Below, in pieces: positions 51,836-59,820 of a stretch of DNA of 63,227 nucleotides. Both the position numbers and the translations under genes were made by a program. Under the pieces are notes generated by a model that was not told the DNA's origin, did no database searches, and saw only the letters and a program-made list of their open reading frames with translations. Source of the DNA: an uncultured Saprospiraceae bacterium (lineage in GTDB: Bacteria > Bacteroidota > Bacteroidia > Chitinophagales > Saprospiraceae); the NCBI GenBank assembly GCA_937951615.1, contig CALFBH010000004.1, forward strand, positions 1 through 63,227. Reading direction: 5' to 3'. How positions within the stretch are numbered: the stretch's first letter is position 1; every line of letters begins with the position of its first letter.

Positions 51836-53944
51836 TTATTTCAAAGATTTCATTTCCATACTCCTCATTGCTTTACTTGTACTTGGCTGTAGTTCGGCAT
51901 TTTTTGAAAAATTCTTTTTTGCCTGTCCAGCTTTTTGAAACGATGTATTGTTCAGACTAGTCGTCTTTTTCGCACTACTATTTCCGCTGTTTGGAGCCAG
52001 TAAAACTGGACAACCACCAATAATAGCTGAAAAATCCGAGGCAGCATCTGCCTCAAAGTCATTTTCCAGACAGATAATCTGTCCTGCATCATAAACGACA
52101 TCTTCATTGGCTGCTACTGCATCCGTCGAAGTGATACTATTATCCGCAACATAAGTCTGTGTACCTACTTCCGAAGTTGTTAATACCAAATCAGTTGCGC
52201 AAAGCAAACCACATGCTTCAAGGATAATCTCATCAATCATAACTTCTGTAGCACCATCACCTGCACCTGAACCCATTTCGCTTAACGTAAATAGTATATC
52301 ATGTGCGCCTCCATCAGCATAAGCACTTACATCTAAACTGACTTCAAACCAATTACCATTACAGTTTACATCACCACCATTTAAGGTTTGGACAACTGTG
52401 CCGTCGATTGTAAATTCAAAGACATCCGTAGCATCAGCACAATTAGGCAGTAATAACCAGTAGTGCATCATTGCTGATGTACTTAAAGGAATCGTTATGT
52501 TTTGTCCAATTGAATCTATGTTGACCGTTGCATAGCCACCAAGATAGGCGTGCGAGAAACTATCCAAAGGAGTCGCAGTATTTAATACAAAAGGCGTATA
52601 TGTCCAGGTATCAGCTTCAAAGCCTCCACTTAAGTTATCTTCATCCATAACAAAGACACAATCAGTTGCAGGTCCGTCCGCCTGACGGCAGTTGCCATAC
52701 AAAGCTGTGCTATTAAAAAATCCAACTTCACAGTCAGTAGTTACACCATCTGTAAGCACCACATTATAAATCTGACTATTATTCGGAAGCGGAATGACTA
52801 TATCGCCTATCGCTAATGGAATTCCAGTACTTACTACAAAACCACCAGCAGTCCGTACTTCAGCTGTAAATCCAGTAGAACCAGCACTAGGTACACCCAA
52901 ATCTGTAATATTAATAGTTACAGATGGTGTGGCACAATCATAAGAGACAAAAGTTCCAGCAGGTGGTGTACAAACTCCTGGACAAGCTGTAGCAACTGTA
53001 CCAGCCCAGGGTGCGCCTGCAGCATCAACAGCCGTTGACATATCAATCACCAAATCAAAAGTACAGCCATTTCCAGTTGTAACATCTGTAAAAGTAATCG
53101 TGAAGATCCCTCCTGAACTTGCCAGATCAGCATCTGTTATTTCTAATAAGCCAATATTAAATTCGCCAATAGAATCTGTATAAGGACTAATAGGATTGGT
53201 ACTCGCATATAATGAACCGAAGTCAGAAGTAATATCCCAGGCTGTCACACAAGCCTGATTACCAAATGGTGCAAAAGGTACATAAACGACTTCATTCGTC
53301 GGATTAGCACCACCTCCATTTACCTGCGGCTCGCAATAAGCTACAGGGGCAGGAGCAATCACAAAGTTGCCCGTATCATAACCTCCGACAAAAACAGGAT
53401 CGGCTCCCGTACAACCACAATCCTGCACACAACTACAATAAGTCTCTGTAGATTCGCAGACAGCATCTCCGCAAGTACCACAGGCTACGCCTGAGTTGGT
53501 GGTAATGGTTGGGACTCCATTATCGGTATTGAGTACAGGAGTTCCACAACCTCCGACAGTTGTGACAACAAAATAAGCTGTTCCAGTATTGATAGCTGTG
53601 AAAGTAACTAAACAGCCTGTCACCACAGTTGTGGTACCGCCTGTAACGGTTCCGCCAGTGGCTGTTCCGCCATCAATAACAGTAATTTCAACATCTCCTC
53701 CCCAGGCTGTAGCATTACAACCAACAAGTTCGAAGGTGTAGTTTCCTCCGGCAATGACATCCGAAAAATAGAGTTCATTCTGCCAGGCAGCGTAAGGTGC
53801 ATTCACAGATTCACCATCGCAACCAGCCAAGTCGATACCTTGGTCGCCATAAGGTCCTGCGGCATACTGAAGACATTGAGCAGATACATCAAATGCCCAT
53901 AAGAAAGCAAAGCAAGTCAACACTAAGAGTTTGAATTTTTTCAT
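51836..53944 (-). CDS. Secreted multidomain protein, protease-less paralogue of 47946
   Basis: 702 residues. Signal peptide (1-22, DVSAQ) is followed directly by the module that in the neighbour follows the protease domain (GPYGDQGIDLAGCDGESV), the Cys-rich knot CGTCGDAVCESTETYCSC, the same beta-sandwiches and a 3-coathanger stack (VVYDAGQIICLENDF ... DFSAIIGGC) plus a Lys/Ser-rich end. Conservation is high over nearly the whole length, but the propeptide and trypsin-like domain are absent. No catalytic motif is left, so it is probably a binding or scaffold protein. Confidence 0.85.
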   Translation of the reverse strand: MKKFKLLVLTCFAFLWAFDVSAQCLQYAAGPYGDQGIDLAGCDGESVNAPYAAWQNELYFSDVIAGGNYTFELVGCNATAWGGDVEITVIDGGTATGGTVTGGTTTVVTGCLVTFTAINTGTAYFVVTTVGGCGTPVLNTDNGVPTITTNSGVACGTCGDAVCESTETYCSCVQDCGCTGADPVFVGGYDTGNFVIAPAPVAYCEPQVNGGGANPTNEVVYVPFAPFGNQACVTAWDITSDFGSLYASTNPISPYTDSIGEFNIGLLEITDADLASSGGIFTITFTDVTTGNGCTFDLVIDMSTAVDAAGAPWAGTVATACPGVCTPPAGTFVSYDCATPSVTINITDLGVPSAGSTGFTAEVRTAGGFVVSTGIPLAIGDIVIPLPNNSQIYNVVLTDGVTTDCEVGFFNSTALYGNCRQADGPATDCVFVMDEDNLSGGFEADTWTYTPFVLNTATPLDSFSHAYLGGYATVNIDSIGQNITIPLSTSAMMHYWLLLPNCADATDVFEFTIDGTVVQTLNGGDVNCNGNWFEVSLDVSAYADGGAHDILFTLSEMGSGAGDGATEVMIDEIILEACGLLCATDLVLTTSEVGTQTYVADNSITSTDAVAANEDVVYDAGQIICLENDFEADAASDFSAIIGGCPVLLAPNSGNSSAKKTTSLNNTSFQKAGQAKKNFSKNAELQPSTSKAMRSMEMKSLK

Positions 53945-54249
53945 TTCGTTTGTACGTTGAGTTTCCTTCCAAAACCGTTGGAATTCTAATCAGAAAATGA
54001 TAGATTAGTTTTGAAACAGTGGATAATTAGAAAATTGATTAAATTGATATGTTCCCTCTTTTTTAGATGATTAAAGTTAAGGTTTTTTATAAATAATAAT
54101 AATAAAATTGTCCATTTTTTTCTCAACCAACATTATGTTTGGTAATAAGAAAAACCTAAATTGCTGTTAATTACCAACTTTTCACAGCAATTGACGTTAT
54201 AAATAAGTAGATTTGCACTATAAAAAAAAGACTTTTCATTCTTCATCAG
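53945..54249. promoter_or_regulatory. Divergent gap with a -7 element for the acyltransferase gene
   Basis: TAGATTTG at 54208-54215 fits TAnnTTTG and lies 34 bp before the ATG at 54250. The -33 element is not clear. The rest of the 305-bp gap is A+T-rich without a gene. Confidence 0.4.
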
Positions 54250-55509
54250 ATGACCTATCACAATACCAAATTGAACATTCCTTTTCAGCCACCGGTTTTG
54301 CCACAATTGACAAACGTTGCCGACCTGATTTCGCATACTTCTATTGATTATTATCATACTGCGAATGACTTACCTGCGTATTGGGATGCACTTGTACCTG
54401 AAAAGCAAATATTTCTTCGACATACTTACCTCCAAACCTTAGAGGAAAATTGTCCAGAAGGTATGCGTTTTTGTTATCTGGCTTTTTCTATCGACCAGCA
54501 GCCAATAGGTGTAGCAGCCTGCCAGATTAAATATTTTAAAGGAGATGAAACGCTGAATGAACCACCCGTTGCAGAAAAAGATCCCTGTTATTTTAAAGCA
54601 GTTGCCCGGCATTTTAAAAGTTTTGTTGCCCGACAGGTAGAGTTCAATACGCTGGTGTGTGGAAGTCTTTTGCTGACAGGTGAGCATGGTTACTTTTTTG
54701 ATGAACGTATTCCTAAAAAAACAGTGATTCAGGTACTCATGAAAGGTCTGGAACAAGCCAGAGAGGAATTGAGTAAAAGGAACATCCCTATTTCGCTAAC
54801 GCTGCTGAAAGACTTCTTTGAAGATACCCATACTGAAATCTCTCCACCTTTAGTTAATGATAAATTTTTAGAATTTACGGTACAACCTAACATGGTGCTT
54901 GATTTGCGTGCGGAATGGGTGCAGTTTGAAGACTATCTTTCCGCCATGAGTTCTAAGTACCGTGTACGGGCAAAACGCGCTGCCAAAAAAGGCAAAAAGA
55001 TTGTCCGTAAGGAAATGAGTTTAGAAGAAATAGAAGCCAATGAGGCTCGGATATATGAGTTATATGAAGGCGTTTCCAAAAATGCCGGCTTTAATACTTT
55101 TGTACTTCATCCAAAATATTTCACCTCACTGAAGCGCAATTTAGCGGATAAGTTTAAACTGATTGCTTGTTATGTAGAAGATCGGCTGGTTGGTTTTTAC
55201 ACGACAATTCTTGATGGTGATGAACTGGAAGCGCATTTTCTGGGTTTTGAGTATGAGTTCAACCGAACCGCTCAGATTTACCTGAATATGTTGTACGATA
55301 TGATAAAGATTGGACTGGAGTATCGGGTGCATCGAATTGTATTTGCACGTACTGCGCTGGAAATTAAAAGCTCAGTAGGTGCTACCCCAAGAGAAATGTA
55401 TTGCTATATGCGACACAGCAATAATTTTCCGAATAAATTCCTGAAAAATTTCTTTGATTATCTGAATCCTGTGGAAGAATGGACGCAGCGTCGCCCGTTT
55501 AAGGAGTAA
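54250..55509 (+). CDS. GNAT/FemAB-like acyltransferase
   Basis: 419 residues, no signal peptide. The C-terminal half has a GNAT-fold pattern of the FemAB/'BioF2-like' type: SSKYRVRAKRAAKKGKKIVR (about 236-255), VEDRLVGFYTTILDGDELEA, the acyl-CoA-side HFLGFEYEFN and a final ARTALEIKSSVGATP motif. Relatives are annotated as GNAT N-acetyltransferases or peptidoglycan-biosynthesis proteins; the acyl donor and acceptor are unknown. Cytoplasmic. It stands alone between convergent neighbours. Confidence 0.8.
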   Translation: MTYHNTKLNIPFQPPVLPQLTNVADLISHTSIDYYHTANDLPAYWDALVPEKQIFLRHTYLQTLEENCPEGMRFCYLAFSIDQQPIGVAACQIKYFKGDETLNEPPVAEKDPCYFKAVARHFKSFVARQVEFNTLVCGSLLLTGEHGYFFDERIPKKTVIQVLMKGLEQAREELSKRNIPISLTLLKDFFEDTHTEISPPLVNDKFLEFTVQPNMVLDLRAEWVQFEDYLSAMSSKYRVRAKRAAKKGKKIVRKEMSLEEIEANEARIYELYEGVSKNAGFNTFVLHPKYFTSLKRNLADKFKLIACYVEDRLVGFYTTILDGDELEAHFLGFEYEFNRTAQIYLNMLYDMIKIGLEYRVHRIVFARTALEIKSSVGATPREMYCYMRHSNNFPNKFLKNFFDYLNPVEEWTQRRPFKE

Positions 55510-55512
55510 GTT

Positions 55513-55553
55513 TCAAACTCAAATACAAATATCAAACTCAAACTCAAATTTTC
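55513..55553. repeat. TCAAACTCAAATAC word tract
   Basis: Inverse-strand version of the TTTGAATTTGA words, directly after the acyltransferase stop. Confidence 0.55.
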
Positions 55554-55560
55554 GGCTTGT

Positions 55561-55941
55561 TTAGCGATTGGTGAAATTTAGGGTTTGTGCGACTTCTGGA
55601 CAGTTTTTCATGACGGCTGCCACTCTTTCATCTAAATACGCTTCTAATTCTTTCCCAGTCATTTTGGACAATACCCGATTTTTATGGCGGAGAAAAAGTT
55701 TATCTGAGATACATTCATTCATTTCCTCGTTCAGTGCTGATCTTGACCGACTCAGGTCTCCTATTTTTTTGGCATCATAGGCATTACTTTTAGCTGCCAT
55801 CATTTTATAGGTGACGTCTGCAATTGGCTTTGCACATTGACAATATTTCAGGGCTTCCTGCTCTGCGAGTGAAAGTTCATTTTCATCGGAACAGCCTATA
55901 CAGACAATTCCTATTAGTGCTAACAAAATTAGTGCTCTCAT
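55561..55941 (-). CDS. Small lipoprotein, unknown function
   Basis: 126 residues. Signal peptide with lipobox IGC (acylated Cys about 17). The mature part is alpha-helical and carries a KYCQCAKPI motif (about 32-40) and two further Cys (ECISDK, NCPEV), so four Cys may form disulfides in the periplasm. I do not recognise the family. Similar short helical Cys-containing lipoproteins are frequent in Bacteroidota. Confidence 0.7.
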   Translation of the reverse strand: MRALILLALIGIVCIGCSDENELSLAEQEALKYCQCAKPIADVTYKMMAAKSNAYDAKKIGDLSRSRSALNEEMNECISDKLFLRHKNRVLSKMTGKELEAYLDERVAAVMKNCPEVAQTLNFTNR

Positions 55942-56169
55942 CGTGTGGGTGCTTGTATTCGTTGGTGATTACTCTATACAAGATAGAGCTTTTTTACATA
56001 AAAAGAAACCCTTATGTGGTTCAAAAAATCAAAAAATCATATTTGATGTTTATCTTTATACGGGTAAGATGGGTTTTGGGGTTCATTGGGTTGCATGTTT
56101 TATTTTATCAATTCGTTTTAAAACAAAAAAGCAGAACAGAAAAATATCTGTCCTGCCCTAGCCATTCAA

Positions 56170-56421
56170 GTGTTTCTTGATGCACCTGTTGCCCCTCGGC
56201 ATTATGTAGTTTTAGGATGCCACTTTGATTTCGGTCACTGGTTAATTCACACTTACAAACGTATTTTAGAACGCAAAAAGAAACTCATCAACAGGCAGGA
56301 AGTCAGCCTTAGTAGTATCCAGAAATTACAAAGTGACCTTGTTGCTATCTCTCCTCTGACGGAACGGGACTGGCTGGAAGAAAAGATTGAAGAATTAGCC
56401 CATACAATTAAGAAAATTTAA
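56170..56421 (+). CDS. Possible small protein (83 residues, GTG start)
   Basis: An open frame in the 555-bp gap between two minus-strand genes. It starts with GTG and has no ATG. The C-terminal half (VSLSSIQKLQSDLVAISPLT ... EEKIEELAHTIKKI) looks like two amphipathic helices and has protein-like composition, the N-terminal half less so. An imperfect hairpin GCAGAACAGA/TCTGTCCTGC lies just upstream (56130-56156). It may be a fragment of a lost gene. No family recognised. Confidence 0.35.
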   Translation: MFLDAPVAPRHYVVLGCHFDFGHWLIHTYKRILERKKKLINRQEVSLSSIQKLQSDLVAISPLTERDWLEEKIEELAHTIKKI

Positions 56422-56496
56422 ACAACCTCTAATTCCCAGATTCAATTAAACACCGTTTTTTGAATTTGAATTTGGCGTTTGAATTTGAATTTCCAC

Positions 56497-58287
56497 TCAA
56501 TTACAATCCTCAATCACCGCTTCAAAATCCGCATCAGGATTCACCTGAAACCCCTGATTCAGTTCGATAAGATTACCTGCTTTGAATTGAATATCTGCCC
56601 CATCAATCCTAGCATCAGAAAAAATGCTTTGTGTGGCCTGGTAAGTGCTTTGATAGATATAAGGCAGCGTATATTGTGTTTCCGTACAAGTCGGTAAAAA
56701 GACAGGACAAGAACTGTACATTGGTCTGCCATCCAGATTCCAGGCAGGGTCAATGGGAATACATAAATGCGATAAAGCACTCAAGGCCACATCCGTAATC
56801 CGGGGCATAGCGGAATAATCGTAAGTAACAGTGTAAGCCGGAGAAGTCATCCAGGACGCGCCACTAATTGCTCCATGATTGGCACTGCCACTCAAATCCT
56901 GTACCTGAGCAGCCCCCGCGCCTTCATTCATGGGCCAATACCCAATCAAAGCACCATACTCAGGATGTGTTGCATCCAAACTACTACAATGCCAGTCGGC
57001 AATCGTATTGGCATCTAGTAGAGTTTTCCAGACCCGCACTTCTGCAATGCTTCCATTATAAGCATAATCATCCAGTGGATCCGTACCAAAGCGAAGCGGA
57101 TAACCAGAGTCAATATCACCAATCAGCGAAATAGAAGTCGCATCAACATAAACACCATCCTGATACATCGTCATGTCGCCATCTCGGTCGAAGGTCACGG
57201 TGAGTGTATGCCAGGCATCGTCGGCAATGGTGCCGCCAGTATTCAAATCAGCTCGAAAAAAACCATCGCCTATATTCACTTTCCATTCGGGTCCAGAAGC
57301 GTAGCGAAACGAAAATACAAAGCCATTATTGATACCCGAATCCCAGTTTTTATTGCCAATAATAGCTACGTCAGCTGCTTGTGTGGTGCGTACCCGACAC
57401 TCAATGCTAAAGTCCTGTGAACTGCCAAAATCAAAGTTACCTGGATTGGGTATTTCTACATAATCATTATTGCCATCAAAGGTCAGTTCGTCTGTCGTAT
57501 TCAGGCAGTTTCCTGCAATGGGCGTCAGCGTACTATCCGGTAATATTTGCTGATTGGGAATCTGGTCGCCACTGGCAATCAGGAAAATTCGTTCTTCTTC
57601 AAAAGACGTTCCGCCATGCGAAGTACCTAAGCCACCATGATCGGTAGAACACAAAATCAACCAGTTTTCATTGGCATAATTGGGACGACTATAGAGACTA
57701 CCCAGTACTGTGCCCACATAAGTATCCGTCGTTTCGATGGCACTGATATAAGTTGGGTTAGTCGGCGAAAATCCTGTACTATGCCCTACCCCATCGCAGT
57801 CGTCGAAATGCAAAAAAAGCGCGTCGGGGTCATTATTTTGCAAATAAGCTGCGCCCTGACTGGCAACTTCATTATCGGTACCGACATTGAGTTTATAATC
57901 GGCTGTATTGCCCACGATCTGGTCATTGATTGGATTCCAATGACAGATAGATGCTGTGTGCAAAGCGGCATTATGAGCTTCTACTCGCTGAAAAAAATGG
58001 GGATAATTCCCATAATCACTTCCAAAAAAAGTATTATCATTCACACCATGTTTATCACTCCACACCCCTGTCAGCATAGCCGACCAGCCCGGCCCACTGT
58101 ACGTAACATCTTCATTCATCGCATCATAGCTGAATGTAGCATTTGCCATCAGCATATCAAGGTTGGGCGTATTGGCAGCTTCCAGTGCATCTGCCCTGCA
58201 ACCATCTATACCGATGATGAGTACTTTTTGAGTTTGTGCGAAAGCATGATAAGAAAGTAGCAGGAATAGTATAGTGAGTAGTCGCAT
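56497..58287 (-). CDS. Secreted alkaline-phosphatase-superfamily hydrolase with LamG and 3-coathanger stack
   Basis: 596 residues from the ATG at 58287 (signal peptide about 1-17, YHAFAQ). The N-terminal about 250 residues are a type I phosphodiesterase/alkaline phosphatase-like domain: LIIGIDGCRADAL (first metal Asp), YSGPGWSAMLTGVWSDKHGV (nucleophile region), HFDDCDGVGHSTGF and STDHGGLGTSHGG (metal Asp/His). A LamG-like sandwich follows (about 265-440: LTFDGNNDYVEIPN ... YNGSIAEVRVWK), then a terminal 3-coathanger stack (IQFKAGNLIELNQGF ... DFEAVIEDC). Probably cleaves phosphate or related esters of an extracellular polymer. Confidence 0.87.
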   Translation of the reverse strand: MRLLTILFLLLSYHAFAQTQKVLIIGIDGCRADALEAANTPNLDMLMANATFSYDAMNEDVTYSGPGWSAMLTGVWSDKHGVNDNTFFGSDYGNYPHFFQRVEAHNAALHTASICHWNPINDQIVGNTADYKLNVGTDNEVASQGAAYLQNNDPDALFLHFDDCDGVGHSTGFSPTNPTYISAIETTDTYVGTVLGSLYSRPNYANENWLILCSTDHGGLGTSHGGTSFEEERIFLIASGDQIPNQQILPDSTLTPIAGNCLNTTDELTFDGNNDYVEIPNPGNFDFGSSQDFSIECRVRTTQAADVAIIGNKNWDSGINNGFVFSFRYASGPEWKVNIGDGFFRADLNTGGTIADDAWHTLTVTFDRDGDMTMYQDGVYVDATSISLIGDIDSGYPLRFGTDPLDDYAYNGSIAEVRVWKTLLDANTIADWHCSSLDATHPEYGALIGYWPMNEGAGAAQVQDLSGSANHGAISGASWMTSPAYTVTYDYSAMPRITDVALSALSHLCIPIDPAWNLDGRPMYSSCPVFLPTCTETQYTLPYIYQSTYQATQSIFSDARIDGADIQFKAGNLIELNQGFQVNPDADFEAVIEDCN

Positions 58288-58491
58288 GATTTGGATTTGG
58301 TAATAATAAAACAAAAACTAAATTTACATTTTTTTCATGTTTATCAATACCTAAATTCTCAACTTTTGTACATCTTGGGCAAAAAATGAGTGTATGGTAA
58401 AATTATTGAATGAATGGGAGAATGTTTGAATAATGTTGATCTATTGAAAAACATTTACTCCTTTCATCATTCATTCATTTACTCATTATGG
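58288..58491. other. Intergenic region, no gene seen
   Basis: Contains a GAATGAATGGGAGAATG tract and its inverse CATTCATTCATTTACTCATT at about 58405-58488, downstream of the aminotransferase gene. Confidence 0.5.
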
Positions 58492-59607
58492 TCATAATTC
58501 CTCCACTACAAATGCCTCAAATTGCTCCAGCGATTCTGGTATTTTTGTTCTGCCAAAACCTATTCTGAAATAACCTTTATAATCATAAATCCCACCCGGC
58601 AATAAGAGCAATTTTTTCTTTTTTAAAACCCGTTCTGCAAAATGCATATCATCTTCTTCAAAATTCATTTTCACAAAAGTGATCGGACCTGCATTGGGTT
58701 TGTACCAAGAGAATAAGTCGGCATGTCTGCTAAAAAAACCTTCGTATAAATCAAGATTATTTTTCATAATAGTCAGGTTTCGGATCAATATAGGCCACCT
58801 GTTTCTAAGTGCAACACCAGCCAAAAATTCACTGGGCGCAGCATTACAGATGGTCGTGTATTCTTTCATGATGGCTACATTTTCCAAGACCGTTTTATTT
58901 TTCGTCGCTAACCAACCGATTCGAAGCCCTGGCAAACCATAAGATTTTGACATGACTCCTACAGAGACACCGTGCTCATAAACATCTGCAAAAGCTGGTA
59001 TCACATATTCAGGTGCATGCTCTAATTCTCGATACACTTCATCGCAAAAAATGAGGATTCCGTGTTTTCGAGCCATTTCTATAATGGCTGATTGTTCTGC
59101 TTTTGTAAAATGGAAACCCGTCGGATTATGCGGCGTATTCAGGTAGATAATTTTTGTTTTGGAACTGATTAATTTCTTCAAATCATCTATATCAAAAACA
59201 GGTTGATTGCCTTCATAACGCACTTTCCACTGGTATACCTTGCAACCCAGACTTTCAGGAACAGATTGCAAAGACTGATAGCAAGGTGATTGTACAATGA
59301 CTTCATCTCCTGCACCGACCATCGCCTGCGAGAATAGATAAATCGGTTCCTGCGCACCTGAACAAACCAACATATCCTCAGGCTTGATATTATTATAGAT
59401 ACTTGAAATGTCCTGTCTCAAAGACAACTGTCCTTGTGTTTCAGTGTAGCCAAGCCATAATTCCTGAAACTTGTCACTCGCGCCCTGCTCTAAGGCCAGC
59501 AGATCTTTTATAGTCATCGCTTCGCAATCAGAATTGCAAATTGAATAGTCGGCGGTGAACTCATGTAGGCTGTAGTACCTTTCAAGCTTGAATGGTGGTA
59601 TCGTCAT
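58492..59607 (-). CDS. PLP-dependent aminotransferase, class I/II
   Basis: 371 residues of fold type I. Motifs: IYLNTPHNPTGFHF (about 154-167), FCDEVYRELE (about 187-196), and the PLP-lysine segment SKSYGLPGLRIGW (about 221-233; Schiff-base Lys in SKS). The C-terminal arginine site is in YFRIGFGR. Relatives transfer the amino group from amino acids such as alanine, aspartate or capreomycidine-type substrates; specificity is not decidable. No operon partner is close. Confidence 0.88.
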   Translation of the reverse strand: MTIPPFKLERYYSLHEFTADYSICNSDCEAMTIKDLLALEQGASDKFQELWLGYTETQGQLSLRQDISSIYNNIKPEDMLVCSGAQEPIYLFSQAMVGAGDEVIVQSPCYQSLQSVPESLGCKVYQWKVRYEGNQPVFDIDDLKKLISSKTKIIYLNTPHNPTGFHFTKAEQSAIIEMARKHGILIFCDEVYRELEHAPEYVIPAFADVYEHGVSVGVMSKSYGLPGLRIGWLATKNKTVLENVAIMKEYTTICNAAPSEFLAGVALRNRWPILIRNLTIMKNNLDLYEGFFSRHADLFSWYKPNAGPITFVKMNFEEDDMHFAERVLKKKKLLLLPGGIYDYKGYFRIGFGRTKIPESLEQFEAFVVEEL

Positions 59608-59778
59608 CTTTGTTTAATTTTTTCATTACAAATGTACATAGATTGCTCCAAGAAATGAGGCGTAAATAAATTTAGAATCATGTCCCAATTTTCACGTCAT
59701 TTCTAATTTACTTTTTCATAATTCTCTCAATATCAAATCATTTGACTTTATACTGATAATAATCCTGCTAAGCTTTGT

Positions 59779-59786
59779 TACATTTG
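59779..59786 (+). promoter_or_regulatory. Possible -7 element TACATTTG
   Basis: Fits TAnnTTTG 34 bp before the metalloprotease ATG. The nearest TTTG upstream (59741-59744) is too far away (34 bp), so the promoter call is weak. Confidence 0.35.
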
Positions 59787-59820
59787 TTTGATTTTTCACC
59801 AAGCAAAATAAATACATTTT

